NCBI RefSeq assembly: GCF_000485595.1
Contig: NW_014577132.1
Span: forward strand, 17,581 to 81,580
Source of the DNA: Priapulus caudatus
Lineage: Eukaryota > Priapulida > Priapulimorpha > Priapulimorphida > Priapulidae
DNA: 64,000 bases
Direction of reading: 5' to 3'
Shown here in pieces: positions 13,289 through 25,260 of this stretch. The notes beneath the pieces are model-generated. The model was not told where the DNA came from and did not search any database. It worked only from the letters and a program-made list of their open reading frames with translations. The translations under genes were made by a program, and so were the position numbers. The first letter of the stretch is position 1, and each line of letters opens with the position of its first letter.

Positions 13289-13568
13289 ATCTAGACTATA
13301 GTTTTACGGGTAGCAGATTTACATGCTAATTTTTGCTCGCAAGGTGTCGCAACTGTCGCTTTGTGAATAATTATAAATTAATTGCTTTGGCTATATATCG
13401 GTTTCGCTATAATTTAATTGTTCGCGCTATCATTCCACGGGCTTAGTTATTGAAATAGTTTCTAACAATGACGATTTATATCGTACGTGACGTATTTTCA
13501 TACAAAAATCGCAACAGCATATTTTACATGACCACTACGATGATATTGTAGTCATCTGAGCACATATA

Positions 13569-13860
13569 GGACCGTGCACAGGCACTTGGAACGTTTCAAT
13601 AAAAAACGGTAAATAAACACGGAATGTATTTACTACCAAAGTCTTTTCACTTTAGTCTTGTTGTTTGTGCACAGCAGCGTGCGTGCGGTGTATTCATGTG
13701 TTGCAGAGGAGCATATGAACGGCATTTACAGGAAGTTATCGGCAATAATAGGCGAAAGGGAGTAAAGACACATTAAGACTTTGGTAGTAAATACATTCCG
13801 TGTTTATTTAACATATTTTTCTTATTGAAACGTTCCAAGATGCCTGTGGGACCGTGCGCA
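13569..13860. mobile_element. Fold-back element with arms of about 75 bp
   Basis: The left arm (about 13575-13645) and right arm (about 13775-13852) are inverted copies sharing CTTGGAACGTTTCAATAA and then the block from TAAATAAACACGGAATG to CCAAAGTCTT. They differ by a short insertion. A 129-bp unique spacer (13646-13774) separates them. This is the shape of a foldback MITE, or it could make a long hairpin RNA if transcribed. No transposase and no clear target duplication are visible. It sits only 280 bp from the hAT element. Confidence 0.8.
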
Positions 13861-14300
13861 CCTTGCGTGTGGGATGTGTTCGATAACACGCAATGCAGAC
13901 CAGCACGAGGCGGAGTTTATTCACTCTCTATCCATATGGGTGGGCATGGATATCGCTTGAGGGTTTATCTGTTTTATGCTCCTATACACATTTATTCAAG
14001 CTGAGCAGGAAGCTATAATAACAATTGATTAACTCCAAAGAAAGACGACAAAGCCCGATCGTTATCTGAGGTTCAGGTAGGAGACAGGAAACCACGAGCA
14101 GAGCTGGGGGGGGGGCTACAAACATGAGCCTACACGAACAACGCGGCACTTCTGGGTAACAAGCACCTCCAAGCAGTACGGACATCTGAAACCGCACTCA
14201 GTTGGTACAACAGTGGGTTTTCACTAAAACATGACGACGTAATAATAAATCATGTCTATATATAAAAAGCATTTTTTTCCAATCTGGCCCTGCAAAATAC

Positions 14301-14345
14301 CAAGAGCTCATAATACCTGTAATATAGATATTATATGAGCTCTTG
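14301..14345. repeat. Short hairpin CAAGAGCTCAT...ATGAGCTCTTG
   Basis: Arms CAAGAGCTCATAATA and TATTATATGAGCTCTTG enclose a 13-base AT-rich loop. It could be a cruciform or a small RNA hairpin; no function is implied. Confidence 0.7.
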
Positions 14346-15262
14346 ATAATATGCACGAGAAACTGACCACACATAGTTAATATATAAGCGACTGCACCAC
14401 ATTCCACAGAGTGAACGACGGTGAAGCGATGGTATGTGTCGTCTGAAGAGTCGCACGATCACTACAAACTCAGATAGCAGCAGTACGAAGCGTTATGCCG
14501 ACATAGTGAGACAGGAGGCGCCGTGAAATAGACCACGCGGATGCTTCCTGCAGTCACACACTGCTCAGCAGCGTCCGCCGAATCACGCCCGCGCGGCGTG
14601 ATACATGCAATAATGAAATAAAAAGGCGAAAGTCGGCCGCGAATCAACGGCCTATTGACGAACTCTTTGCTTGCCGATTAGGCGGCGGAAAGCGCAATTT
14701 GTGCGAGCAAATGAAGCATCTGTCTCCTTATCCCTGCAGCTGTGTGTCAGGAACAACTGTGGCGAGCCAAACACCAGAAGCAGCTGTATGTTAATGATTT
14801 TTTTTTGTACCGAGACACGCCTCCCAAGGCGCGCCAACAAACCGTTCAAGTTCTATAATTGTGTTCGCTCAGGCAGCAGAACAAGAGGAGGTGACAAAAG
14901 TTGGCTGCTTTCCTATAGCAACGGGTACGGTTGGTGGACACGGTACATAGGCGCTTATTATTTCTGTACTCGAGAGAGCCGAAATGCGGCGCAGAAACCA
15001 ATGTCGAAAGCTGCTATATACGCCTCTTCAAAATTTAAAACTGTTTCAATAAACTTTTTAAGTGCGCATAGACAGAACGGCAGCGGTAAACTTAAACAAA
15101 TAAACGCGTAGAAACATATGGCCACATAACAATGTTGTTATTAGACCAATAAAACAATTATTCGCGATAATGCAACAGGCAGAGTTGCAGGCAGATAATA
15201 ACAACAATATTCTCTAATAACCAGTGACTGTTAGATTAACGAAATTGTAGATGAAGTTTAAC

Positions 15263-15450
15263 GCGTGCGTTCGTTAGCGTGTTTGTGTGCGTGCGCGCGC
15301 GCGCGTGTGCGCGTGTGCGATTGCGTTTGTGTGTGCGCGCGCGTGTGTAATGTGCATGTGTGGGTGTGTGCATGCGTGAGTCTGTGCGTGCGTGCGTGCG
15401 CGTGCGCGCGTGTGTGTGCTACCAGTCTGCGCGCGTGTGTACGTGCGTGA
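15263..15450. repeat. (TG)n/(CG)n/(TGCG)n microsatellite
   Basis: Roughly 190 bp of mixed TG, CG and TGCG blocks, giving only low-complexity translations. Confidence 0.95.
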
Positions 15451-16833
15451 CATTCTCAACAAATTTATTACCAAACGTTTACCAATATTATATTAACACA
15501 TATGCAAGCTTATAATGCTATCAATAATTGAAACGTCTTCCAAGTTCACATGCTTCACTGACTCACAACAACATGAAATCGAAAATAGCCCAACGTATGA
15601 AACTATGAAAATGCTTTTATCCCGTCTATTATTTGCTGTCACTGCACAAAAGAGCGTGGATTTTTTGTACACGCTTCGAAACTTGACAAGACCGTGAATG
15701 GCGTGACAAGTGGAAACTAACTGCGAGCGGTTGGCGTGCACTCGGAATGTGACACAACCTGAATGACGCCGAACCAGAGAAAATCGCGATGTGACATTTA
15801 CAAGGGACGTTCCCGCACGTGCAAATACACGCGCGACAATGCGACTGTCACGCCAATGCGACGCCACGCCGACGTCCGCACGTCTACTAATGGACGCGAC
15901 TTCTCGCTCTCGCTTGCGCCTTTTTGCGGCCGCCTTCTCTCGTGACAGGTACACGACAGCACACGTCGGCGAGTAGGCATTGAAATGTCACCGACAGAAT
16001 AGGTGAGCTACTGATCACTTTAACTGACTACGGCATTCCCACGACCACAGCGCCACGTGAATGGTGGCCAGACAAGAGAGCATCGCCGGGCGGCCGACAT
16101 TGCCGTCTGATCGCCGGGCTGCGTTATACGAAGAAAGACTCTCCGGTCAAATATCTAACGCAATCATTCACTCTAACGCGAACGCGACACCTGGGGACGT
16201 TTCTCATCCGGTCACGCAAATCTATCGGTCAACGCTCAAAGCCGAGAGCTCGCGCCAAATCCACGCCGATTCTTAGATCTCATTAGGCGTTGTCACTCCG
16301 CGTACAACAGTGGTGGGCAGACGAAGAAATACGCGTGCGGTTTCACGAGACAACGGCCAATTCATATCACTGGTGCATGGCTAGCGGATGGATGTGTACA
16401 GCTCGTGTATGTGACGCCCGCGCCCTGCGTCACAGATCATTCTCAAACTGAATCTCCGATATACGATTCTGAGCACAATACAGCGATGTGTGGGCGCGGT
16501 GATGAATGCGAGAGTGATTGCCAGCCTGCTGCTGCTGCCCCCGTCGTTAGCGAATCAAATACAACACGCGCGCGTGCTCGCGGAGCGGTGACAAATCTCA
16601 AAATTATGAAGTGCTGGCATCATTAATTCTGCTTCAATAAAGTATGTCAGCGAAGTCTATTAGGCTCTATTATGGCGCCGCAGACAAATAGCACAGGTGG
16701 CGCCCTAGCCATATAGGACATGTGGGTGTGCTCTCCGCAGCTAGCTATATAGCCCAGAGGGAGACAGCAGGTCCATTACATTTCAGGCGCAGCCCTCGGC
16801 TGTTGTTTGCCATTTCATTTCAGCTGTCGACGC

Positions 16834-17080
16834 TTGCAAACAAATCACTGGGACGTCGACATGGCGTTACAGGGTGGTGTTTGGAGGTGCTGTTGGAATA
16901 AGCGGAGGAGGAGGAGGATGTGGTGGCGGTGTTGCTGGTATTTGAAAAAGAGGAAGGGATAGTCGATGGTTGCAAACAAATCACTGGGACATCGACATGG
17001 CGTTACAGGGTGGTGTTGGAGGTGTTGCTGGAATAAGAGGAGGAGGAGATAGTGTTGATGGTGTTTGAAGAATAGGGTGG
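16834..17080. repeat. Two-copy tandem duplication, period about 136 bp
   Basis: TTGCAAACAAATCACTGGGA begins at 16834 and again at 16970. The match continues through the CGACATGGCGTTACAGGG and GGAATAAG segments with scattered differences and a short indel. The second copy runs straight into the 26-bp minisatellite, so this may be where that array was seeded. Confidence 0.85.
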
Positions 17081-17316
17081 TGGGTGGTGCTGGCGGTAAG
17101 GGGTGGGTAGTGGTGCTGTCGGTAAGGGGTGGGTGGTGGTGCTGGCGGTAAGGGGTGGGTGGTGGTGCTGGCGGTAAGGGGTGGGTGGTGGTGCTGGCGG
17201 TAAGGGGTGGGTGGTGGTGCTGGCGGTAAGGGGTGGGTGGTGGTGCTGGCGGTAAGGGGTGGGTGGTTTTGCTGGCGGTAAGGGGTGGGTGGTGGTGCTG
17301 GTGGCAAGGGGTGGGC
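17075..17316. repeat. 26-bp G-rich minisatellite, about 9 units
   Basis: The unit is GGTAAGGGGTGGGTGGTGGT followed by GCTGGC, repeated head to tail with only a few substitutions. Because 26 is not a multiple of three and the complement has no stop codon, all three minus frames are open across it, giving proline/histidine/threonine-rich translations of up to 167 residues. These are not treated as genes. The G runs are compatible with G-quadruplex formation. Confidence 0.93.
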
Positions 17317-17935
17317 AAGCGGACAGGTTCAGCTCACCACTCCGCAATGAGCTGCAATTAATTCCCCCTCGTAGAGAACAGTCCGGGTTTTTTTCGTTCT
17401 TCAGGTACATGCACTCGTATTTGTATTCGCGGGCAAGCAAAACCTCGCAGAAATGCCGTACAGGCAGTGAACAGTCGGACGACGGGCCGCGACTGCAAGC
17501 ATGCAACAGAATTCGTCATCTCCCCCTCCCTCCCACTCCCGCTGTTCGCCTAATTTGGAAAACCCGCAGGCGCCCGAGTAAAGAGTTACTATTACATAAT
17601 TGTAATAGCGGGGGAGGCGGCGGTAAATAGCGGCTATCATGGAGGACCCACTTGTTAATTTAGCGCGATGTGGGATGCCCGGCCGGGGGGAGCACCTGCA
17701 GACCTTAATCGGGTTAGTTAGGCGCACCACTAACGATGACCCGTCATTTTCTACTTAGGGTGTTGATTTACAAATTGCTACTTTCCTTGCCGAAAAATCA
17801 CGCCGGCGGCCAACTTCTTTGTTAGCGACTATTATAGGCAATTGACTCGGCTGACTTTTTTGGGGCTATGCTGGAAGGCAACGCCTTTGCTTACCCTTAC
17901 AAGCACATGCCTGCTGTACTACTTTGCACACAGGG

Positions 17936-18006
17936 ACGCGTGTGTGTGTGTGTGTGAGTGCGTGTGTGTGTGCGTACGCGTGTGCGTGCGGGCATGCAAG
18001 CGTGCG
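17936..18006. repeat. Short TG/TGCG microsatellite
   Basis: TG run with CG interruptions, ending in CGTGCGGGCATGCAAGCG. Confidence 0.9.
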
Positions 18007-18114
18007 TAATATTCTATCTTCATGGGCGATAACCGTAAAAGATCTTTAATAGGGTCCACCACACTATTTAACTCTGTCTAGTACGCGTTCCGTAAGCCGA
18101 ACAACGCCGTATAT

Positions 18115-18165
18115 ACGTGCATAATAGTACTACGTGCATAATAGTACTACGTGCATAATAACGTA
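18115..18165. repeat. 17-bp tandem repeat, 3 copies
   Basis: ACGTGCATAATAGTACT is present twice perfectly, with a third partial copy. It is a short local duplication. Confidence 0.9.
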
Positions 18166-18404
18166 GCTAATGAATTGATGGCTGACACTGTCGGATGACG
18201 GATAGGTAGAGGTAGAGGTTTGCATCAGGGTCTACGCGGGCGCTCGCACCCCCTATCCCCACCTACACTACACGTGATGAGTGAGGCAAGGTGTATCGGC
18301 TAGCCGCATGCGCTTATTTCTGCCTCGCGGGCAGAGCATCTTAATTATCCGCGATCAAGCACACGGCCTAATTGGAAGCACTCTGCGTCAGAGCTGACCC
18401 TAGC

Positions 18405-18426
18405 TTATATATATATATATATATAT
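18405..18426. repeat. (TA)n
   Basis: Eleven TA units. Confidence 0.95.
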
Positions 18427-18845
18427 GACTTCGGTTCGATATAAGGGAAAACTTCGTAATGCCAACCGCGTTGCTGCCCTGTTTTCTCATAAGCACCTGC
18501 TGCCTTCGAGGGGCAATCTTTATTTCAGAGTGGATCATCTTCGGTTGGTGTTTTTTTCCCATAGAAACCATCTGGGCTTTTTTGGTAACTAAACGAGTAA
18601 CTATATAACGCTATTGATGGGTTAAACATACCTTGCAGGTATGATTCAGTGACCGAGTCAAAGCCCGCGTTGTTACGAAAAGTGAGCTAATTTGAATGAA
18701 AATAGCGCGACTGATCTGGGAATAAATATCTCCAAAGAAACTCTGTACTCGCAGCACGCAACGCGTATATGCGGCAAATGGAGTTTAATTAAAATATATC
18801 GTCCAGACGGGAACTCATTTCGGAACGACTACTAACCATAACGCG

Positions 18846-18946
18846 TGCAGGTAGACAGGCAAACAGGCAGGCAGGCAAGCATGCAGGCAGGCAGACATGC
18901 AGGCAGACAGGTAGGCAGGCAGGTAGGCAGGCGGGTAGGTAGGTAT
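18846..18946. repeat. (CAGG)n/(CAGA)n/(TAGG)n tetranucleotide array
   Basis: About 100 bp of degenerate CAGG, CAGA and TAGG units. The minus-strand Ala-Tyr-Leu-Pro translation is spurious. Confidence 0.93.
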
Positions 18947-19225
18947 GGACCGCGCATGATTAGATGTGTATTGTAGCACGCAGTACACAGCCGCATCCAC
19001 ACCCCCCGCATGCGCGCCTGAACTTACCCTCTGAGCTACTCAGAGTATATATATATACACGTAGTGCTGCGTGGGGAAGGCCGCTTGTGTCGATCGAGCC
19101 TGCAGGCTGCTCCAGGCAGTGCAGCTATATGCCGGCCATACATCATCAAGCGGAAATTACCTTGCCCCATTTCTCGAAGGAACCGTTTAATTAGACGCAG
19201 AAGTACCCCTCGTAAGTCCGTGACG

Positions 19226-19254
19226 GCTCTCTCTCTCTCTCTCTCTCTCTCGCG

Positions 19255-19308
<54 letters not shown>

Positions 19309-19560
19309 GCGCTCTCTCTCTCTCTCTCTCTCTCTCGTTTTCTCTCCCTCACTCTCACTCTCTTTTTCGCTCGCTCTTTCTATCTCTCTCTCTCGCCCTT
19401 TCACTCCCCCTCTCCCCTTTTCCTCGTCTCTCTTGCGTGCGCCCGCACTCTAACTTTCTCTCAGTCTCCTCTTTCGCTCTCCTTATTCCCCTTTCCACTT
19501 CTCTCCTTCTTCCTCCAGATTCCCTCTTTCCTTCTTTCCTACTCCCCCTTCGCTACTTCT
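19226..19560. repeat. (CT)n pyrimidine-rich region
   Basis: Pure TC runs broken by two CGCGCG islands (near 19250 and 19306), decaying rightward into mixed pyrimidine sequence up to about 19560. Confidence 0.93.
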
Positions 19561-19579
19561 CGCTCCCTACCTCACCCCT

Positions 19580-19719
19580 GTGTTGTTCGTGCGTGTGGTG
19601 TGGTGTGTGTGTGTGTGTGTTGTGTTTTTGTGGTTGATGTCTGCGGTGCGTGTGGGTTGGTCTGTGTCGCTGCGCGCCGTGCTTGTGGTGTGTGTGTGCG
19701 TGCGCGTGCGTGCGTGCGT

Positions 19720-19767
<48 letters not shown>

Positions 19768-19851
19768 CGTGCGTGCGCTTGTGTGTGCGTGCGTGCGTGC
19801 GTGCGTGCGTACGTGCCTGCGTGCGTGCGTGCGTGCGTGCGTGTGGTTGCC
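19580..19851. repeat. (TG)n/(TGCG)n microsatellite
   Basis: Roughly 270 bp of TG and TGCG blocks, with GTTG and TGGT interruptions in the first half. It lies directly after the pyrimidine region. Confidence 0.95.
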
Positions 19852-19896
19852 AACACCTGAGCTGTCTGTCATCAACTAGACCTCGAGTAGCAGGAA

Positions 19897-19959
<63 letters not shown>
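19897..19959. repeat. (CTG)n trinucleotide array
   Basis: About 20 CTG units with one GATG interruption. CTG/CAG arrays of this length are length-unstable in many animals. Confidence 0.95.
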
Positions 19960-20285
19960 AAGAAGCTAATATCACTGCTGCGAGTATTATTAGTACATGT
20001 AAGAGATTCTCACTGCAGTACACCTCTATAACAAAGCTCTTCTCGGCAAAGCCCCACAGCGGCGCGCGATAGCTAGATGGAGGGAAACCTGCGGCGAGCA
20101 GCGCATTCACGCAGCACGCAGCAGCAGGTACGTGCGATATTAACATGCGTGCTTGCCAGGTCCGTCACTCCCACCGAGGGTTATAATCGTATACACGCGT
20201 GATTCGCCGTCGCATAATCGCAAGATATGCGCCGTACGTACGAATCGCGAGGCTCTTGCACGATGCGTACAATGCGCGACTTTGC

Positions 20286-20330
<45 letters not shown>

Positions 20331-20403
20331 TCTGCTGCCTCGGTAAAGCCTTCTCAGCGCAATATTTTTCATTAATAAAGATAGCGGCGGCGGCGGCGGC
20401 GGC
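20286..20403. repeat. (CTG)n then (CGG)n arrays
   Basis: About 17 CTG units (20286-20337) are followed 45 bp later by seven CGG units (20382-20402). Both are intronic; no splice sites frame them as a coding homopolymer. Confidence 0.93.
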
Positions 20404-20866
20404 ACACGGGATTACGGTGGTCGCTGCCGGGTGACTGACGCCTGCAGCAGCACACGCATCTCTGTCCCCGCGTGTGTGACATGTGTTTTATGGCTAGCGA
20501 TTCTCTGCCTAATGGTTTTACGGCACTTACGCGCAGAAATAATGGCCGTAAATGTGGCCTCCCCAGGAGTAATACAGCAAATTTCTTTTCGAGCTCGGCA
20601 CTTCCCGTTGCCAGAATGGCGGTAGTAAAACAATTGATCATGAGCCGTGATCCGACACGGGAGACTGGCGGTCGTACGGCGCTACGGTGTGAAATATCTT
20701 TCGCGCTTGACGAGAGCAATTACACGACAATGTAATATCCAGCACCGCTGCATTCATCCTTCACTCATTCAGCCGGTCGGAATTAGGTGACGTCTCCATT
20801 GGAGAACAGTCAGTGCTAGGATATAGATATATATATGTACAACATACATAATATATATATACTATA

Positions 20867-20985
20867 TACGTGCGTGTGCGCGTGTGCGCGCGTGCGTTCG
20901 CGCGCGCGTGTGTGTGCGTGCGTTCGTGCATGCGTGCGTGCGTGCGTTCGTGCATGCGTGCGTGCGTGCGTGCGAGTGCATGTAT
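20867..20985. repeat. (CG/TG)n and (CGTG)n microsatellite
   Basis: A short (TA)n stretch leads into CGTG repeats with CATG and TTCG variants, ending about 180 bp from the linker exon's donor. Confidence 0.93.
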
Positions 20986-21177
20986 GCAATCTCATGTCTG
21001 GTCTGGTACTGGTGGCAACCCGGGAAGTACGAAGACCCCATTAAATACGTTCCATATATCACCGCACCGCACTCTAACATAGATGAGCTATACCTATACT
21101 ACTGGTACGATATGCGAGTGTTCATACGCTCACCGCATGTACACTGTATATACTGAGACTATCGTTCAGTTACTTAC

Positions 21178-21367
21178 CTTCTGGCCACTGGTCGGGTCCT
21201 TGCGGCACACTGGCCGCAGCAGACATGGTGGACACGGTGGTGGACTCTTATAAAGAAGCTCGCTGAAGTTGGTTGGGAAGGGGTAAGGCTCCGGCTCCGG
21301 TGCTGGGTGATGCTGCTTCTTCTTCCTCTTGTGGTGGTGGTGGTGAGAGGAGAACTTCTGAGCAGCC
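21178..21367 (-). CDS. KIF26: KIF26-like atypical kinesin, linker exon before the motor domain
   Basis: The minus strand reads AAQKFSSHHHHHKRKKK, then a proline/glutamate stretch, PTNFSELLYKSPPP, and CPPCLLRPVCRKDP, ending GQK. Vertebrate KIF26B has the same order: AAQKLNLSSKKKKHR, then a site like FSGILQTSPPP, then PPCLLRAVNKVKD, immediately before the motor start. The acceptor is CTTGCAG|G and the donor AAG|GTAAGTA. The exon holds one base plus 63 codons, completing the Gly codon begun at 41394 and leaving phase 0 for the exon at 5186. The His5 and KRKKK run is a basic patch; linkers like this often help microtubule or partner binding, but that is inference. An exon upstream of this one other than 41394-41542 cannot be excluded within the 20 kb intron. 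Confidence 0.88.
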
Positions 21368-22660
21368 CTGCAAGAAAGCAAGAACCACGTCATGAGGGTC
21401 GATCGCAGACGTGGCTAAGCAACATGATCTCTCTATTATCTACTGCTCATGTTACTGGGTTAGCAAGAAGAATCAGGGCAAACATGGGCATTAAATTATA
21501 AATATATACATCGACATTGTAACGGCAGCAATAGAGAGCAGTTGCTCGCTACAACAGTGTCGGAAGAAGAAACAATACACGTGTCATATTGACGAAGCGC
21601 TGTAATGGATCAGGAGATGATGAGGCAAGGATTGTGACTTCGTCGTGGCGAAACCTAAGCTTTAACAATCAACTCCTTAGCGACGAAGCTCAGCCAGACT
21701 GACAGCGATCGCACAAAGAGATTAAAGTATAAGTATATAGTCTACTATAGAGACGTACCGTGAGCGACTGAGTAATTAATTATCGACTATAATCATGAAA
21801 ACTGGCACATGACAAGATGACAAAAAAGACGTGTTCATACGGTGAGTAGCTTTTACAAATTCACGCTCGTCATTTAAAGCTGTCATTTAATTCGTGCGAA
21901 CTGCGAACGAATTACTACGGAATCGACCACGTAAACCAAACACCCCTTCCACTATTATAATGAAATTTACATATCAGTGAACACTTGACGTCACTTGAGC
22001 AAATTAAATTACAATGTTTCAATAAAAATCTGCCACGCAAATCCGAAGTAAATGGGTGTCCAGTGCGTGAAAAGTCGACTACGATTGTTTTCCTTGCAAG
22101 CTGTCACAACGATTTCAGCGTGTCCACCGCGCAACCACTGCTTTGTCTTCACCAGCCCCTGCACGCGCGCATAGCGAAAGGCAATTTTTTCACGAGTTTG
22201 CACACACAGAAAAAAAATGATCGCGTTACGCGAGTATAACGAAGCCGTGAGGTGGAAAAATTTAATGTGGACTTCTGCGCCGATTAGGATGCATGACTCG
22301 TCAAAGCGACACCCTAGTTGTGAGGGTGCCTTCCGCTCCGCTTATCAAAGCCACATCTATGTCACAGCAGCACACCGTCACAATGACTAGCCAGGAGGTA
22401 CATCAAAGCCTTTCGGTGGATGCTTAGAAGCTAGACAGACGCACGACAGGACGCTGCGGTTATACACGGCGAAGCGGCGGACACATCAGCGGGCGAGCGA
22501 GCCTCATCATAACGAACACGCACAAATAAACGCGTGCGTGTATTTGCCTAGCGAAAGCCTTCCCGTAAACGAAAGGTTTCTTTGTTTTCTTTTCTCCGAC
22601 GCAAAAGCTCGGTTAGCGTCGAGATCAGGGCAGTAGAAGCAATATCAGCACCGGTAGTAT

Positions 22661-22720
22661 AGTAGCAGCAGCAACAGCAGCCGCAACAACAACAACAAAA
22701 ACAACAACAACAACAACAGC

Positions 22721-22766
<46 letters not shown>

Positions 22767-22820
22767 GCAACAGCAGCAACAACAACCGCAGCAGCAGCAA
22801 CAGCAACAGCAACAACAGCT

Positions 22821-22867
<47 letters not shown>

Positions 22868-22871
22868 GGCA

Positions 22872-22911
<40 letters not shown>
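22661..22911. repeat. (CAA)n/(CAG)n trinucleotide array
   Basis: About 80 triplets in phase, with CAA blocks, CAG blocks and mixed CAGCAA blocks, ending in 11 pure CAG units. The minus strand is open as poly-Cys, poly-Val/Ala and poly-Leu, all artefacts of the triplet. Read as plus-strand glutamine codons it would be poly-Gln, but I see no flanking exon signals. Confidence 0.95.
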
Positions 22912-24789
22912 CGTACTGGCTCGCCTTCATGCGCCACCACCAGCCCATCCGCGGAACACCAGCAGCAGCAGCGGTGCGGCAGATTGCAAGCACACGCAAA
23001 ACGCCGAGCGCGGTAATCTGTGAGCTTATCCACTAATTTTGAGCAGATTGCCTGGTGCTAGAGTACGAGACGGACTAGGCACCACTGATCCGCGCCGCAC
23101 ACACGCCGTAAACCAGCTCTGAACCCACCGCATATTAGCACCGAAGCCCTGGCAATCAGACTGAGTCATATGATATGATATATATGTCAGACTGACGCAT
23201 ACATAAAGCTACATCTATACCGACAGCGAGAAGAACCGACCGACGACGTTAGTGTCGGTGTCGGCGGACAAATCGCTGATGAAATCGTCGGGAGTTTATA
23301 CGCGACGAATCGCGCTTGCCCCTTGTTGGCTTTACGAGCCAACGTGAGATTGCGCGGCTGAGAGCTGGCGACAAATTGAACATTTGCTCGAGCCAAACTA
23401 AGCATTTCCTTTTAGTGAAATTGCCCAGTAAAACACCGTTCGTATCTCGCCCGCGATAAAACAGAGCTTCAGTCCTCCTACTGCGGGCTATAGTCATCAT
23501 CGTAGCTTGTCGCGGGAACATGTGCAAACAGCCCTCCTTTTACCGACGACTGGATCGCTTGAGACCAACCTGATAACGCAATTAATGTGGAGCGCTACGA
23601 GAATGCGCATTTACCGTCGAACCATGGCGGCCATTACAAACGGTCAATGATTGCGCAAAGCTTTTTGAAAAGCAACGCGCGCGCGCGTGTGTAGACTGTA
23701 GGGGAATTCGCTTGCCGTTATCTGTAAGCGCTAAATTACTGCTCGCAAGTCAATGCAATTGTCTTCTCTTGACCGCGTCAGATAGTAGGGGGTTGTAATT
23801 GTATAAATCGTTCTCCGATCTCGAGGAAAAAACCTTGCGCGCACAAGTGTAATTATGACAACAGGGTGCACGCAATCTGTCTCAAGCATGTAATCGTTTT
23901 ACTTTCTTTCGTTGCAGACTTTGTGTAATATTATCATTACAGCTCTATCAACAATAATGGTAGTTCTATTATAGCACCTTTTATATTGGGACGGTAACTT
24001 TTGTAAAATGACCGGAATCGCGGGTAAAATTACACAAATCTAAATCGTTAGGCACAGCACACACGTTAACGTTGTTTACATCGAGTGCTACAGTGTCGCC
24101 TGACTTTAAGAACGACTTGGTGTTGATAAAGGTGCGCTTGTCCACAATTACGCATTAAACCCCGTGAACATTCAATTCCCTAGCAATAAGACATGTTACA
24201 TGAATAGCGTCAAATTACGAATATGTGGACAAAACCATTATATTTTATACATGTACTTGTAGCCATCTTGTGATTAGTGCTCTCCTATTATAGATTAAAT
24301 AGGAATTCTGCCTGATTACATCAGAACTCAAATATAAACAGTATCCAGACAACACTGAACACAAGCAGTTTCGTCGAGGGCCGCGAATAATTCTTGCCAG
24401 GCAGGAGTAAAACACCTAATGGCACTACTATATCAGCTGGCCCAGCGAGAGAGCAAATGGGTCCACCATACTATTCACCTTCTTTTGTATTCTTTTGCCT
24501 ATATGTCGCATATAGCAAGCGCTGAATAGCTCGCAAAAACATCCCCGCGCAATTATTGACGCTGAAAGGAGAGATAAAATCGAAATGCCTGCCCCGCGGA
24601 GCATCATCCCAACTGCTCGCAAGGTAACTGATCTATACATCTCAGCCATTCAATAGCGGCTGCTGGACATGCACGCGTATTATTAGATGCCTGGGGATAT
24701 GTATATGTCGTATACAGCTAGCCACTCCGCCTTATATATGTAAAGCCACATACAAACCGCAGCAGAAAACGGCACGTGTATAGATATTG

Positions 24790-25260
24790 TAATATACCGC
24801 GGGGGGGTGGGCGGGTACTCCACCCCCCGTGTGGGCGCTGAGGGCTCCTGACTATTCAGAGCACGTGGCTTCCAGGGACCTGGCGCGCGTGACCCTTCAC
24901 CGTCGCGTCCCGCTACCCCCTCTGCGGTGTGCTGTGGCGTCTCTCCTGTGCCCCCGCTCTCCGCGCTCCGCCGGGTCGCGGCGCCTCCGCCCTCAGCCGC
25001 CGCCCGCGCGCTACAAATATCGTGGCCCCCCCTATACCTGGATTCACCTTTCGGGTGGGGTGGGCGGGCAGCAAGGGGATCGGGGCGTGTCGTCGGGGAG
25101 CGCGCAGCGGCCCCGCCCTCCGGGGCCCGGTTAGGCTCGCGGCCGGCCGGAGGTGCGTGGTCGGACTGAGAGATTTTGAGCAGCCCCGCCGGAGAGGACC
25201 CCGCGGAACCGCCCTCGGCCGGCGGCCCGGGCGCGTACTAACCGGCCTGGCGAGGGGACA
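24790..25260. other. GC-rich island of unknown nature
   Basis: About 470 bp that is much richer in G and C than its surroundings, dense in CpG, with runs such as GGGGGGGTGGGCGGG, CCCCGCCCTCCGGGGCC and GGCCGGCCGG. Three overlapping plus-strand frames of 80-120 codons are open, as expected from GC content alone. It could be a CpG-island promoter, an rDNA-spacer-like insertion, or transferred DNA. No rRNA core motif is recognised, and it borders normal AT-richer sequence sharply on both sides. Confidence 0.55.

Larger units (their letters stand above)
5187..21177 (-). other. 16 kb intron of the KIF26-like gene
   Basis: A phase-0 intron between the linker exon and the first motor exon. It contains two small transposon-like elements, a 26-bp minisatellite and about fifteen microsatellites, listed separately. 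The parts at 6.3-8.1, 8.7-9.4, 9.6-10.9, 11.1-13.0 and 13.9-15.2 kb are unique-looking DNA. They hold only short open frames without recognisable motifs or paired splice sites, and I call nothing in them. Confidence 0.75.

Noticed and set aside
17075-17316. CRISPR-like regular repeat
   Set aside because: The repeats are contiguous with no unique spacers, and this is animal nuclear DNA.
17003-17506. Proline/histidine-rich protein in three minus frames
   Set aside because: Period 26 bp with no stop in any frame; simultaneous opening of all frames is expected from the repeat.
22548-23033. Poly-Cys, poly-Leu and poly-Val proteins
   Set aside because: Direct readings of the CAA/CAG triplet array; no exon signals around it.
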